DNA from: Cecembia rubra
GTDB taxonomy: Bacteria; Bacteroidota; Bacteroidia; Cytophagales; Cyclobacteriaceae
Length of the DNA: 64,000 nucleotides
Assembly (NCBI RefSeq): GCF_003014575.1
Contig: NZ_PYGF01000001.1
Coordinates: 930,001 to 994,000 of the forward strand
Reading direction: 5' to 3'
This document shows positions 33,131 through 41,681 of the stretch, piece by piece. The notes beneath the pieces were generated by a model. It was not told where the DNA came from. It was given only the letters and a program-made list of their open reading frames with translations, and ran no database searches. Position numbers and translations under genes: made by a program. How positions within the stretch are numbered: position 1 is the first letter of the stretch; each line of letters starts with the position of its first letter.

Positions 33131-34324
33131 ATGGTAGAAAAATACCGGGAACTTTTTAACAGCAATTTTAGCCAAGAAAAATATCAGGCAATGTTAAATG
33201 ACATTGCAGGTGATTTCAATTACTTGCCTACTTTTAGAATAGCAGAGACTCCTTTCTTCATTTCAGACAAATTGAAATCCCAGATTTTGGAAGGATGCAG
33301 GCAATTGATTGAATTTGTGAAGAAAGCACAATTCAAATCATTGACAGACAATTCCTTGTTAGTCAATTATAATGTCCCAAATGAGGATCAACACAGCAAC
33401 TTTTTGGCGATAGATTTTGGAATCTGTGAGGAGAATGGAGAAATAGTCCCAAAACTTATTGAAGCACAAGGATTTCCTTCTATTTTTAATTTTCAGCCCA
33501 ATCTTTACAAAAAATTCATTAAGTATTACCCCTTTTTGAATGGACTTACTCCTTATTTGAACGGGATAGATGAATCCACGTATTACCAATTATTAGAAAG
33601 GACTATACTCAACGGAAATGATCCTGAAAATGTAGTGCTTTTGGAAATTGAACCGGAAAAACAGAATACAAAAATTGATTTTTATTACTGCCGTAAAGAA
33701 CTGGGGATATCGGTGGTATGCGTTACAGAGGTAATTAAGAAAGAAAAGCAGCTCTTTTATAAGAATCAGGAAGGAAAAGAAATTCTGATCAAAAGGATCT
33801 ACAATCGGGTCATCTTTGATGAATTGGAAAGCAGAAAAGACCTTCAATTACAATTTTCCTTTATGGATGAATTGGAAGTGGAATGGGCAGGGCATCCCAA
33901 TTGGTTTTACAGAATCAGCAAATTTATCCTCCCCTACCTAGAAGGCCCTTATTTTATTGAGACCAAATTGCTTAGTGAATTAAAAGAAATCCCAGAGGAT
34001 TTGGAAAACTATGTACTTAAACCCCTTTTTTCTTTTTCGGGATCCGGGGTCATATACCATGTCAACCGTACCGACATTGACTCTGTCCAGGACAAAGACC
34101 TCTATGTGCTTCAGAAAAAAGTCCATTATAAACCGGTCATAAAATCCATGGAAGGCTACGTAAAAGCAGAAGTCAGAATACTTTGTCTTTGGCCTGAAAA
34201 AGATGAAAACCCAACATTTGTAGGCAATGTGGTCCGATTAAGCCGGGGAGAAATGATTGGGGTTAAATTCAATAAAGACAAGGATTGGGTAGGAGGCACC
34301 ATTGGTCTTTTTGAGAAAAAATAA
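33131..34324 (+). CDS. Divergent ATP-grasp protein, glutathionylspermidine-synthase-like C-terminus
   Basis: A 397-residue protein that I recognise only in part. The C-terminal half carries an ATP-grasp pattern close to glutathionylspermidine synthase: YVLKPLFSFSGSGVI with the nucleotide-binding lysine, VLQKKVHYKPVI, then AEVRILCLW and VVRLSRGEMIGVKFNKDKDW. The N-terminal half (NVPNEDQHSNFLAIDFG, KLIEAQGFPSIFNFQPNLY) fits a substrate domain with no catalytic motif I know. Members of this fold form amides between a peptide carboxylate and an amine. It is the last gene of the cluster (10 bp after the GATase). No signal peptide is present. Start at the ATG 33131. Confidence 0.65.
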   Translation: MVEKYRELFNSNFSQEKYQAMLNDIAGDFNYLPTFRIAETPFFISDKLKSQILEGCRQLIEFVKKAQFKSLTDNSLLVNYNVPNEDQHSNFLAIDFGICEENGEIVPKLIEAQGFPSIFNFQPNLYKKFIKYYPFLNGLTPYLNGIDESTYYQLLERTILNGNDPENVVLLEIEPEKQNTKIDFYYCRKELGISVVCVTEVIKKEKQLFYKNQEGKEILIKRIYNRVIFDELESRKDLQLQFSFMDELEVEWAGHPNWFYRISKFILPYLEGPYFIETKLLSELKEIPEDLENYVLKPLFSFSGSGVIYHVNRTDIDSVQDKDLYVLQKKVHYKPVIKSMEGYVKAEVRILCLWPEKDENPTFVGNVVRLSRGEMIGVKFNKDKDWVGGTIGLFEKK

Positions 34325-34372
34325 AGAAACCCGGGGATTTACATCACCCGGGCAAACTTAAATCCATTATTT

Positions 34373-34666
34373 TCAATTTCTTCGATTGCCATCGGAAGAA
34401 TTTACAGGTTGGTTTTGCATCCATGCCGGAGCAAGTTCTTTTTCCTCAAGCTTGACCAATACTCCATCTTCAAAGGTGGCAAGCACATAAAATCTATCTT
34501 CCCTATTAACTCTGTAAGTCTTCTGCTTTCCATCAATTCCAGAAAGGACGGCGCCCTTATTCTGTCTCAAGAATTTATTTTCAGTCATTCCTTGCTGAAA
34601 CTCAGGTCTTACCCCACAAGAACCCAATAAAACAACTGTTACCAATAAAACGAGTACTCTTTTCAT
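34373..34666 (-). CDS. Small lipoprotein of unknown function
   Basis: A 97-residue protein with a signal peptide ending in lipobox GSC (Cys17), then about 80 residues with no family I recognise: EFQQGMTENKFLRQNKGAVLSG looks like the start of a SmpA/OmlA-like fold (the ...EFQQGMTE... pattern), followed by strands RFYVLATFEDGVLVKLEEKE. The SmpA-like reading is a guess. The start at 34666 is preferred over 34687 because it begins the signal sequence. It converges on the last gene of the amidoligase cluster. Confidence 0.7.
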   Translation of the reverse strand: MKRVLVLLVTVVLLGSCGVRPEFQQGMTENKFLRQNKGAVLSGIDGKQKTYRVNREDRFYVLATFEDGVLVKLEEKELAPAWMQNQPVNSSDGNRRN

Positions 34667-34774
34667 AATAAAATTTGTTTTTTCCACCTAAAACCCATCA
34701 AAAACTTTGCCATAAAATTTAGTACTGAAAATTAGGGTTTTAGCATTAAACAGTCACTTATTTTTTGAAGATTA

Positions 34775-34804
34775 TTGCAGGAATATAAAATTGACGTACC
34801 TTTG
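34775..34804 (+). promoter_or_regulatory. Promoter of the SRP RNA
   Basis: TTG at 34775-34777, 19 bp, then TACCTTTG at 34797-34804, which fits the Bacteroidota TTG-N19-TAnnTTTG consensus exactly. The mature RNA begins about 7 nt downstream. Confidence 0.8.
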
Positions 34805-34810
34805 TACCCA

Positions 34811-34897
34811 AGCGGCACGACCAGCTCCTGCTGAATCCCCCAGGTCCGGAAGGAAGCAAGGGTAGGCGGTTGTAGCGGTGCGATGCCGCTCTTTTTT
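34811..34897 (+). ncRNA. ffs: Signal recognition particle RNA (4.5S, small bacterial form)
   Basis: The conserved hairpin is present: GAATCCCCCAGGTCCGGAAGGAAGCAAGG (shown in part: caggtccggaaggaagcaag), with the GGAA tetraloop and the asymmetric internal loop that binds Ffh. The closing stem pairs agcggca (34811-34817) with tgccgct (34884-34890) perfectly, and a T-run follows. It guides Ffh-ribosome complexes to the membrane. It is the only RNA gene I see in the window. Confidence 0.95.
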
Positions 34898-34944
34898 TTT
34901 ACCATCTTTCGATTTTACAATCTTCCATTTCCCCATTATTCCTT

Positions 34945-34952
34945 TAACTTTG
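34945..34952 (+). promoter_or_regulatory. Candidate -7 element of the transaldolase gene
   Basis: TAACTTTG fits TAnnTTTG and lies 30 bp before the ATG at 34983. No clear -33 TTG sits 19 bp upstream, so support is partial. Confidence 0.4.
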
Positions 34953-34982
34953 TTGGCTAAACAAAAAAACCACTCTTTTCCT

Positions 34983-35642
34983 ATGAAATTCTTTATCGAT
35001 ACCGCCAACCTAAGTGAAATCAGAGAAGCTTATGACCTTGGTGTCTTGGATGGTGTAACTACCAATCCCTCCCTAATGGCCAAAGAAGGCATCAGTGGAG
35101 AACAAAATGTCCGAGCACATTACAAAGCTATTTGTGATATTGTGGATGACAATGTGAGTGCAGAAGTAATTGCCACTGATTTTGAAGGCATGATCAAAGA
35201 AGGCAAAGAATTGGCAAAAATTGATGATAAAATCGTCGTCAAAATCCCAATGATTAAAGATGGCGTAAAAGCCATTAAATACTTCAGCAGCGAGGGTATC
35301 CGAACAAATTGCACCTTAATTTTTGGACCAGGACAGGCTATTTTGGCAGCAAAAGCCGGTGCAACCTATGTTTCTCCTTTTGTGGGCAGATTAGATGATA
35401 TTTCTTATGATGGAATTGCCCTTATTGAGCAAATTGTCAATATTTATGAAAATTACGGATTCGCTACTCAAGTATTAGCTGCATCAATAAGGCATACCAT
35501 GCACCTGATCAGGTGTGCAGAAATTGGAGCTGATGTAGCTACCTGTCCTTTAAAAGTAATCACAGGATTATTGAATCATCCTTTGACTGATAGTGGTCTG
35601 GCACAGTTCCTTGCGGATCATGCCAAAGCTGCAGGAAAATAA
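34983..35642 (+). CDS. fsa: Transaldolase / fructose-6-phosphate aldolase (TalC/MipB group)
   Basis: A 219-residue single-domain aldolase with the family start [33 protein letters not shown], the Schiff-base lysine in VVKIPM, and GRTNCTLIF-like ([10 protein letters not shown]), SPFVGRLDD. The short length (about 220) marks the TalC/FSA group rather than the long transaldolase TalB. It either transfers dihydroxyacetone units in the pentose-phosphate pathway or cleaves fructose 6-phosphate. An in-frame start at 34878 would run back into the SRP RNA, so 34983 is the true start. A terminator-like hairpin follows. Confidence 0.93.
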   Translation: MKFFIDTANLSEIREAYDLGVLDGVTTNPSLMAKEGISGEQNVRAHYKAICDIVDDNVSAEVIATDFEGMIKEGKELAKIDDKIVVKIPMIKDGVKAIKYFSSEGIRTNCTLIFGPGQAILAAKAGATYVSPFVGRLDDISYDGIALIEQIVNIYENYGFATQVLAASIRHTMHLIRCAEIGADVATCPLKVITGLLNHPLTDSGLAQFLADHAKAAGK

Positions 35643-35653
35643 TTGAAACAATT

Positions 35654-35692
35654 GAGAGGTTTTTTATTTTTAAAAACCTCTCCTCTTGTTTT
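35654..35692 (+). terminator. Hairpin after the transaldolase gene
   Basis: Arms 35654-35664 and 35672-35682 are a perfect 11-bp inverted repeat around a 7-nt loop, followed by a weakly T-rich tail. Confidence 0.7.
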
Positions 35693-35759
35693 GAAACAAA
35701 TCCAGAACTTTTGAGTAATACCTACTTGAACCATCTATTAATTAGAAAACCGCTTTTCC

Positions 35760-35963
35760 ATGTATATCATTAAAGTCAAAGGCAAGGCCAAAATCCCGGA
35801 TTACATTCAGATCAGGGATGAAAATTTCGTTTTGGTGGCTTATTTCCGGGCAGATCGTCCTATGAAAAACCTTGAAAAATTTGGTTTGGAAGGAAAAGAA
35901 GATGCCTTGGAAGCTTTGATCAATGAATTGCCTTTTGGAAAACTTCAAAAACTGGAACTATAA
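35760..35963 (+). CDS. Small conserved-looking protein upstream of FtsE-like ATPase
   Basis: A 67-residue protein, MYIIKVKGKAKIPDYIQIRDENFVLVAYF then a helix with FGLEGKEDALEALI and an end strand. Two or three beta strands followed by a helix are predicted. I cannot name a family. Its stop is 2 bp from the start of the FtsE-like gene, so the two are co-translated and probably work together. No membrane segment is seen. Confidence 0.7.
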   Translation: MYIIKVKGKAKIPDYIQIRDENFVLVAYFRADRPMKNLEKFGLEGKEDALEALINELPFGKLQKLEL

Positions 35964-35965
35964 CC

Positions 35966-36679
35966 ATGGTCTTTACAAGTGAACCCATCATACATATACA
36001 AAAAGCCTGTGTTTTTCAAGGCCTTGATGCCATACTTCAGGATGTGGATTTCACAATTGAAAAAGATGAATTTGTTTTTTTGATTGGAAGGACGGGAAGT
36101 GGAAAAAGTTCTTTACTCAAGACACTGTATGCAGACCTTCCTTTAAAAATGGGAAAAGGGCAAATTGTAGGATTTGAACTGGACAAAATCAAAAAGAAAG
36201 AAATTCCTTTCCTAAGAAGGAAATTAGGCATTGTATTCCAGGATTTCCAACTTTTTCACGATCGGTCTGTGGCAGAAAATCTCTTTTTTGTCATGAAGGC
36301 CACAGGTTGGAAGGACAAGTCCAAAATGAAAAACCGGATGATTGAGGTACTTTTAAAAGTAGGGCTGGCAGATGCTTCTTCCAAGATGCCCCATCAACTT
36401 TCGGGTGGAGAGCAACAGCGCGTGGTAATAGCCAGGGCATTGATCAACCAACCCTCCATTTTATTGGCTGATGAGCCTACAGGTAATCTTGATCCAGATG
36501 TGGCAGATGGTATATTTAAATTGTTTCAGGAAATCAACAAAGAAGGTACGGCAGTATTGATGGCCACTCATAATCATGACCTCCTTAGAAAATATCCCTA
36601 TCGGGTACTTAAGTGCGAGAAAGGCAAACTGCTGGACAGCAAAACTTCAGACATAAGCATAGACACCTCTTATTATTAA
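35966..36679 (+). CDS. ftsE: FtsE-like ABC transporter ATP-binding protein
   Basis: A 237-residue ABC ATPase with Walker A (GRTGSGKSS), Q-loop (VFQDFQLF), signature (LSGGEQQR), Walker B ([12 protein letters not shown]) and the H-loop (MATHNH). The [10 protein letters not shown] form is typical of the FtsE/MacB/LolD group. In Bacteroidota this gene is usually called FtsE, a divisome ATPase that activates cell-wall hydrolases with FtsX; no ftsX lies next to it here. It is preceded by a co-translated 67-residue protein. Its stop codon lies inside a terminator hairpin. Confidence 0.85.
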   Translation: MVFTSEPIIHIQKACVFQGLDAILQDVDFTIEKDEFVFLIGRTGSGKSSLLKTLYADLPLKMGKGQIVGFELDKIKKKEIPFLRRKLGIVFQDFQLFHDRSVAENLFFVMKATGWKDKSKMKNRMIEVLLKVGLADASSKMPHQLSGGEQQRVVIARALINQPSILLADEPTGNLDPDVADGIFKLFQEINKEGTAVLMATHNHDLLRKYPYRVLKCEKGKLLDSKTSDISIDTSYY

Positions 36680-36692
36680 AAGGTGTTTTTTT
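36663..36692 (+). terminator. Hairpin overlapping the ftsE stop codon
   Basis: Arms at 36663-36671 and 36677-36685 pair with one mismatch (core acacct / aggtgt), and a T-run follows. The stop codon sits at the right arm. Confidence 0.75.
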
Positions 36693-36780
36693 TTTCCATT
36701 TTAGTTTCATTTTTAAAAGAATTTGATGTAATTAAACTTTAACAGTAGTTTGTTGGTTTTTATAAATAAAGAGTGCAATA

Positions 36781-38181
36781 ATGAAAAAACATTTCAGGGA
36801 AAATCTTACTTGGCCCTTATGGGCATTTATTTTGGTATTCGCATTAGGTTCTTGCCAGGATAAAGAAGATCAGCCAATAGCCTCAGCCAATGTAGCAACT
36901 AATGAATGGATCAAGGAGGTTATGGACGAGGTTTATTATTGGTTAGAAGACATGCGTACCCCTATTTCAAAAGATTCGGATCCCGAGGATTATTTTGAGT
37001 CTTTATTGAACAGGCCCACCGATCGTTTTTCAGCAATTTATCCGGATTATCAAGAATTGATAAACAGCCTTCAGGGTGTGAGCAGAGAAGCAGGATATGA
37101 AATTCTATTGGCCAGGGAAAGTAACCAGAATGAAAATGTTCTCGCCTTCGTAGTTTATACCAAAAAAGGAAGTCCTGCCCAATCGGCTGGATTATTAAGG
37201 GGTGATATTATCACGCAGATCAATGGTCAGACGCTGACCTTGAGCAATTATCAGAATTTATTGAAACAAAGGTCATCGGCCCATACATTGAACTTCTTTA
37301 GATTTGACACTGCTAGCAACTCCTATCGTCCTCAGCCACAAGTTTCCTTGGAAACGGTAATACTTTCTGAAAATCCGAATTTTTTGGACACAATCTACAC
37401 AGTTAATAATCAAAAAATAGGATATGTCATATACCATTTCTTTGCTCCTGGGGTGAATGGAGGCAACCAATATGACCAGCAAATGGATGAAATTTTCGGG
37501 AGATTTAAGGCAGAAGGAATCAATCACCTCATCTTGGATTTCAGATACAATGGAGGAGGCTTTGTGGGTAGCGCAGTCAATTTGGCAAGTTTAATAGCTC
37601 CAAATGTTACTTCTCAGGATATATTCTCGAGAACAAAATACAACAGTTTCCTTTCCCAATTTGAACAAATCCGGGATTTGGAGATAAGAAGATTCAATAC
37701 CAAAATGCAGAATTTAGGAAATATCCTTGAAGGCAACAGGGTTCACATCATAACCTCGGGCAGAACAGCTTCTGCAAGTGAACTGATTATCAACGGTTTG
37801 AAACCTTTTATGAATGTATTCCTTATTGGAGGCAGGACAGTGGGCAAAAATGTTGGTTCGATCCCTTTTGAAGATGAAGATAATCCAGATAATAAATATG
37901 GAATTTTACCTATTGTAACCATGATATTCAATAGGGATGGTAACTCTGATTATATCAATGGGTTTGTTCCTAATGTAGAAGCGAATGAACTTTCACAGCA
38001 AGTGCTTTTACCTTTAGGAGATCGTAATGAGTACCTTTTAAGTTTAGCGATCCAACAAATCACCGGAGTAGGTGCGCGGGTTAAATTGGTAGAAAGGTCT
38101 GATATGGGCAGTTCATTTGAAGATAAAATCAGGTTCGGCCAAATAATCGAAAATAAAATCAGTATCAAAAATCATCCATAA
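36781..38181 (+). CDS. S41-family C-terminal-processing-type protease with PDZ domain, lipoprotein
   Basis: A 466-residue exported protease. Lipobox GSC (Cys25), then an N-terminal helical part, a PDZ domain (about 105-165: VVYTKKGSPAQSAGLLRGDIITQING), then the peptidase domain with LILDFRYNGGGFV, ITSGRTASASELI (catalytic serine within T329-L335) and the VGKNVGS loop. The PDZ domain probably binds substrate C-termini. It fits Bacteroidota S41 lipoproteins of unknown substrate. A terminator follows, so it is probably a lone transcript. Confidence 0.92.
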   Translation: MKKHFRENLTWPLWAFILVFALGSCQDKEDQPIASANVATNEWIKEVMDEVYYWLEDMRTPISKDSDPEDYFESLLNRPTDRFSAIYPDYQELINSLQGVSREAGYEILLARESNQNENVLAFVVYTKKGSPAQSAGLLRGDIITQINGQTLTLSNYQNLLKQRSSAHTLNFFRFDTASNSYRPQPQVSLETVILSENPNFLDTIYTVNNQKIGYVIYHFFAPGVNGGNQYDQQMDEIFGRFKAEGINHLILDFRYNGGGFVGSAVNLASLIAPNVTSQDIFSRTKYNSFLSQFEQIRDLEIRRFNTKMQNLGNILEGNRVHIITSGRTASASELIINGLKPFMNVFLIGGRTVGKNVGSIPFEDEDNPDNKYGILPIVTMIFNRDGNSDYINGFVPNVEANELSQQVLLPLGDRNEYLLSLAIQQITGVGARVKLVERSDMGSSFEDKIRFGQIIENKISIKNHP

Positions 38182-38187
38182 GCAATC

Positions 38188-38235
38188 AACCATGCCTTCT
38201 ACAAGCAAATAAAGGAGGCATGGTTATCATTTTTA
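38188..38235 (+). terminator. Hairpin after the S41 protease gene
   Basis: Arms aaccatgcct (38188-38197) and aggcatggtt (38216-38225) are a perfect 10-bp inverted repeat around an 18-nt loop, followed by T-rich sequence. Confidence 0.8.
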
Positions 38236-38352
38236 CTCTGTTCATTTTTTCAATCTCCCTAATCATTGAGGAATAATAACAATATATGTCACAAAAATCC
38301 CTGTCATTTTGTCGGTATTTTCTTATTTTCGCATCCTGAATTACGATAAAAA

Positions 38353-39816
38353 ATGGAAAACTTCATCAAGGACATAGACTTCATCGCACCGGAAGAGGCA
38401 CAGGCATGCGATTTCAAGACAACGGAAGAAGAAAATACCGGTAAATCAAAAAAGTTATACATTGAATCATATGGCTGCCAAATGAACTTCTCTGATTCTG
38501 AGATTGTGGCCTCTATTATGAAAGACAATGGATTTGATACCACATCGGACTTTGAGCAAGCAGATGTAATCTTTCTCAACACTTGCTCAATCCGTGAAAA
38601 AGCAGAACAAACAGTTAGAAACAGGCTTAGCCATTTCAATTCTGTCAAAAAAACAAAACCTGAGCTTACTATTGGTGTTCTGGGCTGCATGGCAGAGCGC
38701 TTGAAAGACAAATTGCTTGAAGAAGAAAAAATAGTGGATATTGTTGTAGGCCCAGATGCCTACAGGGATCTGCCCAATTTGGTATCTTCCGCAGAAGATG
38801 GGAATAAAGGAGTAAACACCTTCTTGTCAAGAGAAGAAACCTATGCTGATATCTCTCCTGTAAGGTTAAATTCCAACGGAGTTAGTGCATTCATTTCAAT
38901 CATGAGAGGATGTGACAACATGTGCTCATTCTGTGTTGTTCCATTTACTAGAGGTAGAGAAAGAAGCCGGGATCCACATTCCATAGTAAATGAAGCTAAA
39001 GAATTATTTGAAAAAGGATACAGGGAAGTAACACTTTTAGGCCAGAATGTAGATTCTTACAAATGGTCCCCTGAAGAAAACAACAAAGCGAGGCTGAACA
39101 AAAAAGAAGTGGAAGTTTCTCAGGTAATAAATTTTGCCAATCTCCTGGAAATGGTGGCCTTAGTGGATCCTAAATTGAGGGTTAGATTTTCTACCTCACA
39201 TCCTAAGGATATCACCGACGAGGTATTGTACACCATGAAGAAGTACGACAATATCTGCAAATATATCCATCTACCAGTGCAGAGTGGCAACTCCAGGGTA
39301 TTGGAATTGATGAACAGAACATATGACAGAGCATGGTATTTGGACAGGGTCCGTGCTATTAGAGAAATATTAGGTGATGAGTGTGGAATTTCCTCTGATA
39401 TGATAGCCGGTTTCTGCACAGAAACGGAAGAAGAGCATCAGGATACATTGACTTTGATGGACATTGTAAAATACGATTTCTCTTACATGTTCTTTTACTC
39501 TGAAAGACCGGGCACCCTTGCCGCCAAAAAGTATATAGATGACATTCCTTTGGATGTGAAGAAGAAGAGGTTGGCAGAGATCATTGAAAAACAGACAGCA
39601 CTTTCTTTAGAGAGGAACAGACTGGATATAGGCAAAGTACAGGAAATCCTCATTGAAGGGAATTCAAAAAGATCTGAGGATCAACTTAAAGGAAGAAATT
39701 CAGCCAATAAAGTGGTAATTATTCCTAATGACGGTACTCTTAAAAAGGGCGATTACGTCAATGTAAGAATCCTGGATTGTTCTGCAGCCACACTTTTTGG
39801 GGAAGTTGTAGCTTAA
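38353..39816 (+). CDS. miaB: tRNA-2-methylthio-N6-dimethylallyladenosine synthase
   Basis: A radical-SAM methylthiotransferase that adds a methylthio group to i6A37 of tRNAs. The 487-residue protein has the N-terminal UPF0004 domain with [17 protein letters not shown] and LGCMAER (cluster-binding cysteines), the radical-SAM CxxxCxxC at C187-C191-C194 ([11 protein letters not shown]), and a C-terminal TRAM domain (about 425-487). About 35 extra residues lie before the first cysteine. It begins a run with a sigma-54 activator, lptE, a TPR-like gene and secG, an arrangement I associate with this phylum. Confidence 0.96.
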   Translation: MENFIKDIDFIAPEEAQACDFKTTEEENTGKSKKLYIESYGCQMNFSDSEIVASIMKDNGFDTTSDFEQADVIFLNTCSIREKAEQTVRNRLSHFNSVKKTKPELTIGVLGCMAERLKDKLLEEEKIVDIVVGPDAYRDLPNLVSSAEDGNKGVNTFLSREETYADISPVRLNSNGVSAFISIMRGCDNMCSFCVVPFTRGRERSRDPHSIVNEAKELFEKGYREVTLLGQNVDSYKWSPEENNKARLNKKEVEVSQVINFANLLEMVALVDPKLRVRFSTSHPKDITDEVLYTMKKYDNICKYIHLPVQSGNSRVLELMNRTYDRAWYLDRVRAIREILGDECGISSDMIAGFCTETEEEHQDTLTLMDIVKYDFSYMFFYSERPGTLAAKKYIDDIPLDVKKKRLAEIIEKQTALSLERNRLDIGKVQEILIEGNSKRSEDQLKGRNSANKVVIIPNDGTLKKGDYVNVRILDCSAATLFGEVVA

Positions 39817-39831
39817 AATCATTTCCATTCT

Positions 39832-41115
39832 ATGTTTTCAGCATCTGAAATCCAAAGTGTAAAACAAAGATTCGGCATAATTGGCAACAGTCCATTGCTT
39901 AATCACGCCATTTCTGTGGCCATGCAGGCAGCACCAACTGACATGACTGTACTCATAACAGGGGAAAGTGGCAGTGGTAAAGAATCTTTTTCCAAGATCA
40001 TCCACTCTTTGAGTACGAGGAAACATGGCAAATTTATAGCAATTAACTGCGGAGCTATTCCCGAAGGTACAATTGATTCAGAATTATTTGGACATGAGAA
40101 AGGTTCTTTCACTGGTGCACATGAAGCCAGAAAGGGATATTTTGAGGTAACGGACGGTGGATCCATTTTCTTGGATGAAATCGGAGAAATGCCCTTGGGT
40201 ACCCAGGCCAGGTTGCTTAGGGTATTGGAAAACGGGGAGTTCATCAAGGTGGGTTCTTCCAAAGTACAAAAAACCAATGTCCGCGTCATTGCGGCCACTA
40301 ATGTCAATCTGATCAAAGCAGTTGAAAAAGGTAAATTCAGGGAAGATTTATATTACAGGTTAAACACCGTTCCCATATATGTCCCTCCTTTAAGGGAACG
40401 AGGTGAAGACATGATACTGCTTTTCAGGAAATTCACTACAGATTTTTCTGAAAAATACAATGTAAAACCCATCTCACTGACCGAAGATGCAAAGAAGGCG
40501 TTGTTGCGTTTTCCTTTTCCGGGAAATATACGCCAGTTGAAAAACATAGCCGAACAGGTATCGTTATTGGAGCAGGAAAGGGAAGTAGATTCCCCTACCC
40601 TTTCAAAATACCTACCTACCAATCAGACAAGACTTCCTGCTGTATTTGCTGGAACAGGTGCTGGGGAATCTACGGATTTTACAGAGAGGGAATTACTTTA
40701 TAAAGTCCTTTTTGACATGAAAAAGGACATGAATGAGTTAAAAAAGTTGGTTCTCGAAACCTATCAATCCGGAGGCCTCAATGCAAATATTATCAATAAG
40801 CATCAGACGCTTTTTGAAGATCTAGAATCTCCTGTTTCATTTGAGCAACATAGCCCTCCGGTCCAATCATCCAATGTACCCATTGTGTTGGATACGCAAA
40901 AATCAGCAGATGAAGATAATTTGTATGAAGATGAGGCAATAGAGGATATCATCCATGAGGAAGATGATAATTCGCTTTCCCTGGAGAAAAAAGAAAAAGA
41001 AATGATCCTTAAGGCTCTCAGGAAGCATAATAACAAAAGAAAATATGCAGCGAGTGACCTCGGTATATCTGAAAGAACTTTGTACAGAAAAATCAAACAG
41101 TATGACATCGATTAG
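39832..41115 (+). CDS. Sigma-54-dependent transcriptional activator (AAA+, no receiver domain)
   Basis: A 427-residue activator of RNA polymerase carrying RpoN. The AAA+ domain has Walker A GESGSGKE (44-51), a GSFTGA loop (91-96; the usual form is GAFTGA), Walker B LDEIGE (114-119) and the VRVIAATN sensor. A long acidic linker follows (about 270-385), then a Fis-type helix-turn-helix at the C-terminus (AASDLGISERTLYRKIKQY). There is no receiver or GAF domain, so the signal must reach it another way. It sits between miaB and lptE (16 bp and a 14-bp overlap), so its own expression is housekeeping. Targets are unknown. Confidence 0.93.
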   Translation: MFSASEIQSVKQRFGIIGNSPLLNHAISVAMQAAPTDMTVLITGESGSGKESFSKIIHSLSTRKHGKFIAINCGAIPEGTIDSELFGHEKGSFTGAHEARKGYFEVTDGGSIFLDEIGEMPLGTQARLLRVLENGEFIKVGSSKVQKTNVRVIAATNVNLIKAVEKGKFREDLYYRLNTVPIYVPPLRERGEDMILLFRKFTTDFSEKYNVKPISLTEDAKKALLRFPFPGNIRQLKNIAEQVSLLEQEREVDSPTLSKYLPTNQTRLPAVFAGTGAGESTDFTERELLYKVLFDMKKDMNELKKLVLETYQSGGLNANIINKHQTLFEDLESPVSFEQHSPPVQSSNVPIVLDTQKSADEDNLYEDEAIEDIIHEEDDNSLSLEKKEKEMILKALRKHNNKRKYAASDLGISERTLYRKIKQYDID

Positions 41116-41644
41116 AAATATATTGGCCGGGGTATTGCTTCTCCTAACCTTGTGGACAATACAGGCCTGTTCGATAAGTTATAGCTTTACCGGTACCAAT
41201 ATTGATTACAATGTCATTAAGACTTTTTCTGTAGAAAACTTCTTCAATGATTCAGGAGGGGGACCTGCCAATATGGAGCAGAACTTTACAGAATCCCTGA
41301 AGGATTTTTACCAGAGAAATACCCAATTGGAACTGGTAAGAAACAATGGTGATCTTCAATTTGCAGGGGCAATTACCAGATATACCATTACACCACAGGC
41401 CACTGTAAGTACCAGAGACCCCAATCTTCCGGACAGGGCTGGCCAGATGAGACTGAGTATAACTGTAGAGGTGGAATATGTGAATACGGTAAAAGAAGAG
41501 GAAAGTCTAAAGCGGAGCTTTTCTTTCTTCAAAGATTATGACCCTAGGACAACTTCAATTTTACAGGTTGAAAGTGTACTGATAGAGGAAATTTTCGATA
41601 GCATTATCCAGGATATTTTTACGGCCACAGTTGCCAATTGGTAA
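41102..41644 (+). CDS. lptE: LptE-family outer-membrane LPS assembly lipoprotein
   Basis: A 180-residue lipoprotein with lipobox QAC (Cys23) and a fold that matches the Bacteroidota LptE-like family (SISYSFTGTNIDYNVIKTFSVENFFNDSG, then FTESLKDFYQRNTQLELV). It would plug the LptD barrel and help deliver lipopolysaccharide to the surface. The start at 41102 is chosen over 41045 because the signal peptide begins there; it overlaps the activator gene by 14 bp. Placed upstream of secG, as is common in the phylum. Confidence 0.88.
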   Translation: MTSIRNILAGVLLLLTLWTIQACSISYSFTGTNIDYNVIKTFSVENFFNDSGGGPANMEQNFTESLKDFYQRNTQLELVRNNGDLQFAGAITRYTITPQATVSTRDPNLPDRAGQMRLSITVEVEYVNTVKEEESLKRSFSFFKDYDPRTTSILQVESVLIEEIFDSIIQDIFTATVANW

Positions 41645-41681
41645 AAATTAGTAAATTGAGCAAAAAACTAAATCTAGAACA

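Noticed and set aside
34330-34352. cccggg repeats after the last cluster gene as a terminator
   Set aside because: The two copies are each self-palindromic and no T-run follows; support is weak.
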